A stretch of 64,000 bases of DNA from an uncultured Acetatifactor sp. (GTDB lineage: Bacteria; Bacillota; Clostridia; Lachnospirales; Lachnospiraceae), in assembly GCA_949840935.1 (NCBI GenBank), contig CATKXX010000011.1, positions 1 through 64,000 of the forward strand, read 5' to 3'. The translations under genes were made by a program, and so were the position numbers. Below are positions 58,430-64,000 of the stretch, one piece after another; the first letter of the stretch is position 1, and the number at the start of each line of letters is the position of its first letter. The notes under the pieces were generated by a model that did not search any database, had not been told where the DNA came from, and saw only the letters and a program-made list of their open reading frames with translations.

Positions 58430-59770
58430 ATGGATGGAATGCTATCTCAGGATGAGATAAATGCATTGCTGAACGGCATGGATCTGCCTGAGGGGGACGG
58501 AGATGCCGAAGAGGTTTCCGTTGGAGCCGGCGAAACTATTACAGAAGTATCCAGCAGCGAACCATCAGCAGGCGGTGCAGCCCAGTCAGCGGGTGATGAG
58601 CTTGATATTCTTACAGATGTGGAGAAGGATGCCATTGGCGAGGTCGCCAATATCAGTATGGGATCTTCGGCAACAACCTTATATTCACTGGTAAACCGGA
58701 AAGTTAATATTACCACACCTGTAGTTATGCCTGCCAGATGGGAAAATCTGCTGGCGGAGTATGAGAGGCCCTGCGTATTTATTCAGATTAAGTATACAAT
58801 GGGTCTGGATGGCACTAATATCCTGGTGCTGAAGGAACAGGATGTAAAGATCATTACTGATCTAATGATGGGTGGTGACGGTACAAATACGGAAGGAGAG
58901 CTCGGGGAACTGCATCTGAGCGCAATCTCCGAGGCGATGAACCAGATGATGGGATCTGCGGCGACTTCCCTGTCTACCATGCTGAAAACCACTATCGATA
59001 TCAGCCCGCCGGAGTCTTCACTGCTGGATCTGACGACTATCAAGACGGGGGAGGAGGTTTCACCCTTCCTTGGAGGGACTTTTATAAAGATTTCCTTCCG
59101 GCTGCAGATAGGCGATCTCGTGGACAGTACGATCATGCAGCTGTATCCTGTGGATTTTGCCCGGTTGATTGTTGATACTTTCATTAACAATCAGAACGGG
59201 GATGTGGCTCCGGCGGCAGAGGAGCCACAGGCTGCGGAAGCACCTGCAGCGGCACCTTCGCAGGGAAGCGCGGGAGCAGCGCCCCAGGCAGGAATGGCGG
59301 GTCAGCAGGATATGGGTATGCAGATGGGAATGAACCCTCAGATGATGGGGATGAATCCACAGATGATGAACCCGCAGATGATGAATCCTCAGATGATGGG
59401 GATGAATCCACAGATGATGAACCCGCAGATGATGATGAATCCTCAAATGATGATGAATCCTATGGCAATGCAGAATGTAAATATTCAGCCCGCTCAGTTT
59501 CAGAGCTTTTCATCGGATATGAGTAATATCCCGGGAGGCGAGAATATTGGCCTGATCATGGATGTTCCGTTGGAGGTAACGGTAGAGCTCGGACGTACGA
59601 CAAAGTCGATTTCTGAGATCCTTAATTTTACTCCCGGCACGATCATCGAATTGGATCGTATAGCCGGTGAACCTATAGATGTACTTGTAAACGGAAAATT
59701 CGTTGCGAAGGGTGAGGTAGTAGTAATTGAAGAAAGCTTTGGCGTAAGAGTAACTGAGATTATCAAGTAG
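58430..59770 (+). CDS. fliY: Motor switch phosphatase FliY
   Basis: A 446-residue C-ring protein. The N-terminal peptide MLSQDEINALLNGM binds CheY-P. A CheC-type phosphatase domain has two active motifs, EVANISMGSSATTL (71-84) and LSAISEAMNQMMGSAATS (163-180), suggesting CheY-P dephosphorylation at the motor. The linker at about 293-348 is an unusual Met/Asn/Pro/Gln repeat (MNPQMM units). The C-terminal SpoA/FliN domain (about 376-446) joins the ring. cheY follows by 13 bases, placing the phosphatase next to its substrate. Confidence 0.95.
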   Translation: MDGMLSQDEINALLNGMDLPEGDGDAEEVSVGAGETITEVSSSEPSAGGAAQSAGDELDILTDVEKDAIGEVANISMGSSATTLYSLVNRKVNITTPVVMPARWENLLAEYERPCVFIQIKYTMGLDGTNILVLKEQDVKIITDLMMGGDGTNTEGELGELHLSAISEAMNQMMGSAATSLSTMLKTTIDISPPESSLLDLTTIKTGEEVSPFLGGTFIKISFRLQIGDLVDSTIMQLYPVDFARLIVDTFINNQNGDVAPAAEEPQAAEAPAAAPSQGSAGAAPQAGMAGQQDMGMQMGMNPQMMGMNPQMMNPQMMNPQMMGMNPQMMNPQMMMNPQMMMNPMAMQNVNIQPAQFQSFSSDMSNIPGGENIGLIMDVPLEVTVELGRTTKSISEILNFTPGTIIELDRIAGEPIDVLVNGKFVAKGEVVVIEESFGVRVTEIIK

Positions 59771-59783
59771 GAGGAAGGAATTA

Positions 59784-60146
59784 ATGGCAAAGAATATTTT
59801 AGTATGTGACGATGCAGCTTTTATGAGGATGATGATCAAGGACATTTTAACCAAGAACGGTTATAATGTTGCCGGGGAAGCTGAGAACGGTGCAAAGGCA
59901 GTCGAGAAGTACAAGGAGCTTACGCCCGACCTTGTTCTGATGGACATTACCATGCCTGAGATGGACGGCCTGCAGGCACTGAAGGAAATCAAAAAGATGG
60001 ACGGCAATGCAAAGATCATTATGTGTTCCGCAATGGGTCAGCAGGCAATGGTTATCGAGTCCATTCAGAATGGCGCTAAGGACTTTATTGTGAAGCCCTT
60101 CCAGGCGGAGCGTGTTCTCGAAGCGGTTAAGAAGGTCGTAGGCTAA
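59784..60146 (+). CDS. cheY: Chemotaxis response regulator CheY
   Basis: A 120-residue single receiver domain. Phospho-acceptor Asp54 in LVLMDITMPEMDG, acidic pair Asp9-Asp10, Ser82 and Lys104 (FIVKPF) are all in place. It carries the signal from CheA to FliM and FliY. The stop codon overlaps the start of fliO. Confidence 0.96.
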   Translation: MAKNILVCDDAAFMRMMIKDILTKNGYNVAGEAENGAKAVEKYKELTPDLVLMDITMPEMDGLQALKEIKKMDGNAKIIMCSAMGQQAMVIESIQNGAKDFIVKPFQAERVLEAVKKVVG

Positions 60147-60535
60147 TGCCGGTTTTGCTGATGGGCTTTGAGAGTGGCTATGCTCAGTTTATTGCCGTTC
60201 TGGTCATATTTGTTCTGGTGCTTGGCGTTACTGCCCTGACTACAAGGTGGATTTCAGGCTATCAGAAGCAGCAGAGTGCGAACAGCAATATTGAAGTCAT
60301 AGAAACCAGCCGTCTGACGAACAATAAGTATCTTCAGATCATACGGGTTGGGGAAACTTACAAGCTGATCGCTGTCTGTAAGGACACAGTTACCATGCTG
60401 GGAGATATTCCCGCTGAACAGCTTAAGACTCCGGAAATGGTAAATTCCGGGCTGGGCTTTAAGGAACTGTTCGATAAGGCTGTCAGAAAAAACTCCGCAA
60501 ATGCAAGCGGGCCAAAGGATAATTCGAGTAAATGA
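60146..60535 (+). CDS. fliO: Flagellar biosynthesis protein FliO (FliZ-type)
   Basis: A 129-residue single-pass membrane protein. A membrane helix (about 10-30) is followed by a cytosolic domain with IEVIETSRLTNNKYLQIIRVG, typical of FliO/FliZ. It assists assembly of FliP into the export gate. It overlaps cheY by one base and fliP by four. Confidence 0.88.
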   Translation: MPVLLMGFESGYAQFIAVLVIFVLVLGVTALTTRWISGYQKQQSANSNIEVIETSRLTNNKYLQIIRVGETYKLIAVCKDTVTMLGDIPAEQLKTPEMVNSGLGFKELFDKAVRKNSANASGPKDNSSK

Positions 60536-61404
60536 TGAAGCTTATGCGAAACAGAAAACGTATAATAACGATGATATGCCTGCTGATTACGGTGGGCATA
60601 TTGTGTATTCAAAATTCCATGACGGTATTTGCAGTGGAAGACAGAGAGCCGACAGGCTCGCAGGAGACAAGGACTTTTATCGATCCGCCAGGGACTGCGT
60701 CAGCTCCGGGCGAGGAGAGGGAGGTTAATACGGCGAATACGGTGACTGTGTCCCTGGACAGCGGGAACGGGCAGCTGAATGGCGCGCTGAGCGTACTGAT
60801 CACACTCACGATGATTGCCATCCTTCCCATGATCATCATAATGATGACCTCCTTTACCCGCATTATCATCGTACTGCATTTTACTCGTGCCGCTCTGAAT
60901 ACACAGACGGCGCCGCCAAACCAGATATTGATCGGCCTGGCGCTGATATTGACATTTTTCATTATGGAACCAACCATTACGAGGATCAATGAGGAAGCGA
61001 TACAGCCCTTCCAGGAGGGTGAGATCACACAGGAGGAAGCCTTTGAGGCGGGAATCCAGCCGTTGAGGGAGTTTATGTATCCCCAGACACAGGTGGATGA
61101 TGTGCAGCTCTTTATGGAGATTGCCGGCCAGGAATGGGATGGACAGAATGATTCCATTCCGAATTCCGTCCTGATTCCCAGCTTTATGCTCAGCGAGCTG
61201 CGTATAGCGTTCTGGATAGGTTTTACGATTTATATTCCGTTCATTGTTATTGACATGGTAGTGGCATCCACCCTGATGAGTATGGGTATGATGATGCTGC
61301 CCCCTACGACAATTTCCATGCCTTTTAAGATATTGCTGTTTGTCCTGGCAGACGGATGGAGCCTGGTGATCGGCAATCTGGTCAAGACCTTTTATGTCAG
61401 GTAG
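60532..61404 (+). CDS. fliP: Flagellar export gate protein FliP
   Basis: A 290-residue core subunit of the export gate. A cleavable signal region (about 1-35) is followed by SVLITLTMIAILPMIIIMMTSF pieces and the late VIDMVVASTLMSMGMMMLPP, both typical. It forms a pentamer with FliR and FliQ. It starts within the stop of fliO (ATGA overlap). An 80-base gap before fliQ contains nothing recognised. Confidence 0.96.
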   Translation: MMKLMRNRKRIITMICLLITVGILCIQNSMTVFAVEDREPTGSQETRTFIDPPGTASAPGEEREVNTANTVTVSLDSGNGQLNGALSVLITLTMIAILPMIIIMMTSFTRIIIVLHFTRAALNTQTAPPNQILIGLALILTFFIMEPTITRINEEAIQPFQEGEITQEEAFEAGIQPLREFMYPQTQVDDVQLFMEIAGQEWDGQNDSIPNSVLIPSFMLSELRIAFWIGFTIYIPFIVIDMVVASTLMSMGMMMLPPTTISMPFKILLFVLADGWSLVIGNLVKTFYVR

Positions 61405-61485
61405 TATTTTCGGAGAAAGGTGTCCCCTGCCTGCTGCAGGGGCGGATGCGGGAATGCTTTGTAATGGGAAAGGAGAGAGGATTCT

Positions 61486-61755
61486 GTGACGATCGATGTG
61501 GTAGCGGATATCGCAAGGGAGGCGCTTTTCCTGATCATAAAGACGGCGCTTCCGGTGCTTCTGGTCTCTATGGTGATCGGCCTGGTCATCAGTATTTTCC
61601 AGACAGTTACATCCATACAGGAGCAGACACTTACCTTTGTGCCGAAGATCATATGCGTCTTTTTGTCCCTGATCATTTTCGGGCACTGGATGCTGAACAA
61701 TATTGTGGAGTTTATGACTACACTGTGGTCTAACTTCAGCCTCTATAACCGCTGA
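61486..61755 (+). CDS. fliQ: Flagellar export gate protein FliQ
   Basis: An 89-residue protein with two membrane helices, beginning MTIDVVADIAREALF and containing VSMVIGLVISIFQTVTSIQEQTL pieces (FQTVTSIQEQTL), the family hallmark. GTG start with GGAGAGAGG upstream. fliR begins 21 bases later. Confidence 0.95.
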   Translation: MTIDVVADIAREALFLIIKTALPVLLVSMVIGLVISIFQTVTSIQEQTLTFVPKIICVFLSLIIFGHWMLNNIVEFMTTLWSNFSLYNR

Positions 61756-61776
61756 CGGGACGGACAGGTTGAAAAT

Positions 61777-62559
61777 ATGATACATTTGTCTTTTTCAATA
61801 TATGATCTGGAATATTTCCTGCTGATCCTGACCCGTGTGGCAAGCTTTGTGTTCATCGCCCCGTTCTTCAGCCTGAGAAATACTCCGGCGAGGGTGCGTG
61901 TGGCGCTGAGCGTGTTCACGTCGCTGCTGCTGTATGAGTCGCTCACTCCTTCGGATGCGGTGGTGTACGATTCGCTGATGGAATATACTATCGTGGTGAT
62001 AAAGGAGGCTGTGGCAGGGCTTCTGATCGGGTTCGGGGCAAACATCTGCACCTCCATTGTAAATTTTGCCGGCTCCATAGCGGATATGGAGACCGGGCTT
62101 TCCATGGCGACGCTGCTGGATCCCACTACCAGGGAATCCACCAGTATTACCGGTGTGCTTTATCAGTATATTTTCATGTTTATGCTGATCGGGACGGGGA
62201 TGTACCGCTATCTGTTCGGGGCTCTGGTGGATACCTTTACGCTGATTCCTGTCAACGGAGCGATATTTCATGGCGATAAGCTGCTGGATGCCATGGTCAT
62301 GTTTCTGGGCGACTATATTCTGATCGGCTTTCGGATAGTGCTTCCGATTTTTTGCACCATATTGCTGTTGAATGCTATTCTGGGAGTCCTTGCAAAGGTG
62401 TCGCCGCAGATGAATATGTTTGCTGTCGGGCTGCAGTTGAAGATTCTGGTAGGGCTTTCCACTCTGTTCCTCACTGCGGGGCTTCTGCCCGGGACGGCTG
62501 ATTTTATTTTTAACGAGATGAGACGGGTGATCGTTTCCTTTGTAGGAGCAATGCAATGA
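61777..62559 (+). CDS. fliR: Flagellar export gate protein FliR
   Basis: A 260-residue integral membrane protein with about six helices. ILTRVASFVFIAPFF, RVRVALSVFTSLLL and the MNMFAVGLQLKILVGL region match FliR. It caps the FliPQR gate. Overlaps flhB by four bases (ATGA). Confidence 0.95.
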   Translation: MIHLSFSIYDLEYFLLILTRVASFVFIAPFFSLRNTPARVRVALSVFTSLLLYESLTPSDAVVYDSLMEYTIVVIKEAVAGLLIGFGANICTSIVNFAGSIADMETGLSMATLLDPTTRESTSITGVLYQYIFMFMLIGTGMYRYLFGALVDTFTLIPVNGAIFHGDKLLDAMVMFLGDYILIGFRIVLPIFCTILLLNAILGVLAKVSPQMNMFAVGLQLKILVGLSTLFLTAGLLPGTADFIFNEMRRVIVSFVGAMQ

Positions 62560-63665
62560 TTCGGTATGATCTGCAGTTTTTTGCAAAAGAAGGGCCGGGA
62601 GGGGAAAAGACTGAGCCTGCTACCGCCAAAAAGCTGAGCGATGCCCGCAAGGAGGGGCAGGTAGCGAAGAGTAAGGAGATTGCCAACGGATTCACCCTTC
62701 TGGCACTTTTCCTGATTTTGAAGTTTTATATAGGATATATGGGAACAAGCATGTTATCCCTGTTTTCCGCCTTTTATGATTATATTCCTGAGCTCACTAC
62801 CTTTTATCATGGCTTAATGCCCCAGGCGGATGTCAGGTGGATCTTCCGGCAGATGCTGCTGCGGATCATGATCCTTGTGGCGCCCATACTGCTGATCGGT
62901 GTCACGGTGGCCTTTGTCTGTGATGTGGCCCAGGTGAAATGGCGGCCTACAACCAAGCCGCTGAAACCGAAATTCAGAAATCTGAATCCCATCAGCGGTT
63001 TCAAGAAGATTATTTCTGTCAATTCTTTGGTGGAGCTGATAAAATCTCTGTTGAAGATTGGCTTGATCATATTTGTGTGTTATAATTTCCTGAGGGATAA
63101 ATGGGTCTATCTGCTGAACATCTATGATATTACACTGATGCAGGGGCTGCAGATCGTGGCGGATATGGTCACGGATCTGGGAATCCGGATTGCCGCGCTT
63201 TACCTGTTGATCTCTTTGGGGGATTATATTTATCAGAAGGTGAAATTCAATAATGATATGAAGATGACCAAGCAGGAGGTCAAGGACGAATACAAGCAGT
63301 CCGAGGGGGATCCCCAGATTAAGGGACAGATCAAGGCAAAGATGCGAGAGGCTTCCAGGCGTCGTATGATGCAGGCACTGCCCCAGGCGGATGTGGTCAT
63401 CACCAACCCCACCCATTATGCGGTAGCGATCAAGTATGATCCGGAGGTTGCGGATGCGCCTCTTGTGATTGCAAAGGGTGAGGATTACCTGGCCCAGCGT
63501 ATTAAAGAGGCCGCGAAGGAGCATCATATTGAAATTGTGGAAAACAAGCCCCTGGCGCGTATGCTCTATGCCAATGTGGATGTGGGGCAGGCGGTGCCGC
63601 CGGAGCTGTATCAGGCGGTGGCTGAGGTGCTGGCGTTTGTTTACCATCTACAGGGGAAGGTATAA
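62556..63665 (+). CDS. flhB: Flagellar export switch protein FlhB
   Basis: A 369-residue export component. The N-terminal GEKTEPATAKKLSDARKEGQVAKS segment (in parts) is typical, four membrane helices follow, and the cytosolic domain has the self-cleavage site NPTH (284-287), where cutting between Asn and Pro switches substrate specificity after hook completion, in concert with FliK. flhA follows 29 bases later. Confidence 0.96.
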   Translation: MIRYDLQFFAKEGPGGEKTEPATAKKLSDARKEGQVAKSKEIANGFTLLALFLILKFYIGYMGTSMLSLFSAFYDYIPELTTFYHGLMPQADVRWIFRQMLLRIMILVAPILLIGVTVAFVCDVAQVKWRPTTKPLKPKFRNLNPISGFKKIISVNSLVELIKSLLKIGLIIFVCYNFLRDKWVYLLNIYDITLMQGLQIVADMVTDLGIRIAALYLLISLGDYIYQKVKFNNDMKMTKQEVKDEYKQSEGDPQIKGQIKAKMREASRRRMMQALPQADVVITNPTHYAVAIKYDPEVADAPLVIAKGEDYLAQRIKEAAKEHHIEIVENKPLARMLYANVDVGQAVPPELYQAVAEVLAFVYHLQGKV

Positions 63666-63694
63666 ATATTAATCAGATATAGGAGGTGAAGGAA

Positions 63695-64000
63695 GTGAAT
63701 GTAAGATTACAGAAGACAGATGCCATGGTGGCAATCTATATCCTGACTGCGTTTGTTATGTTGATAGTACCGCTGCCGGCAGGCCTGCTTGACGTTTTCA
63801 TGGCGTTCAATATTTCCATTGCCTTTGTAATCCTGTTTGTATGTATGTTTGCAAAGGAAGTGCTGGAGCTTTCCTTTTTCCCTACAATCCTGTTGTTTAC
63901 CACTATTTTCAGAATTGCCATGAACGTGTCGTCCACCAGACTGATCCTGACTACCGGATCGGCCGGAAATGTGGTGCGGACCTTCGGTGAATTCGTGGGA
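63695..64000 (+). CDS. flhA: Flagellar export protein FlhA (N-terminus, cut by window end)
   Basis: The first 102 codons of the export gate protein. GTG start at 63695 after AGGAGGTGA (63681-63689). The visible part, VNVRLQKTDAMVAIYILTAF and then membrane helices with ELSFFPTILLFTTIFRIAMNVSSTR (in parts), is typical of FlhA. The rest, including the cytosolic domain that docks chaperones, lies beyond the window. Confidence 0.95.
   Translation, partial: MNVRLQKTDAMVAIYILTAFVMLIVPLPAGLLDVFMAFNISIAFVILFVCMFAKEVLELSFFPTILLFTTIFRIAMNVSSTRLILTTGSAGNVVRTFGEFVG

Noticed and set aside
1..64000. CRISPR arrays, rRNA genes, intact prophage or intact insertion sequences
   Set aside because: No regularly spaced repeat-spacer pattern, no rRNA-like sequence and no complete transposase or integrase was seen; only the IS256 fragment at 27819.

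Overview
The window looks like the chromosome of a motile, endospore-forming member of the Clostridia, most likely a Lachnospiraceae species. The reasons are a Gram-positive PolC-type replicase, a set of sporulation genes (spoIVB, gpr, spoIIP, an uninterrupted sigK), CodY placed directly upstream of a fla/che operon, strong GGAGG ribosome sites, and a fairly GC-rich backbone interrupted by two clearly AT-rich islands. Nearly all genes are on the + strand.

Layout. Positions 1-1137: the tail of an unknown gene and a short-chain dehydrogenase with its own promoter and terminator. Positions 1431-3735: two repetitive lipoproteins; the first has an 11-G tract inside its promoter spacer, which suggests phase variation. 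Positions 4123-9079: the most unusual block, three tightly spaced genes for a short RNase HIII, a 1180-residue protein joining an RNase-H1-type RNA:DNA hybrid-binding domain to a Clp-like AAA+ module and an FtsH-like AAA+/M41 protease, and a HAD phosphatase resembling those of RNA repair proteins. Positions 9190-10182: an AT-rich alpha/beta hydrolase with its own promoter. Positions 10334-17178: a pair of conserved genes of unknown function, a CLC anion channel (- strand), a YfhO-type membrane protein preceded by tandem repeats, and a GH43-like glycosidase (- strand).

Positions 17290-24955: a palindromic element, then spoIVB, gpr, spoIIP, lepA, hemW and sigK. Positions 25040-28380: an AT-rich island with a two-gene cassette (an alpha-toroid protein with a membrane anchor plus an asparaginyl-tRNA-synthetase-like enzyme lacking the anticodon domain), an IS256-type transposase remnant and a promoter with a long structured leader. 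Positions 28403-41681: an HD-domain protein, comM/yifB, dprA, ispG, polC, tRNA-Glu(CTC), a BASS-family transporter and topA. Positions 41781-64000: codY, then a fla/che operon in the order flgB flgC fliE fliF fliG fliH fliI fliJ ylxF-like fliK flgD (TIGR02530-like) flgE flbD motA motB fliL fliM fliY cheY fliO fliP fliQ fliR flhB flhA, the last cut by the window end.

The flagellar genes encode the rod and basal body, MS ring, C ring, export apparatus, hook, stator and a CheY/FliY pair, and are probably one long transcript from the promoter at 42691. Best candidates for an undescribed system are the RNase HIII / hybrid-binding AAA protease / HAD operon and the AT-rich toroid / AsnRS-like pair. 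Functional claims for both are inferences from domain content.
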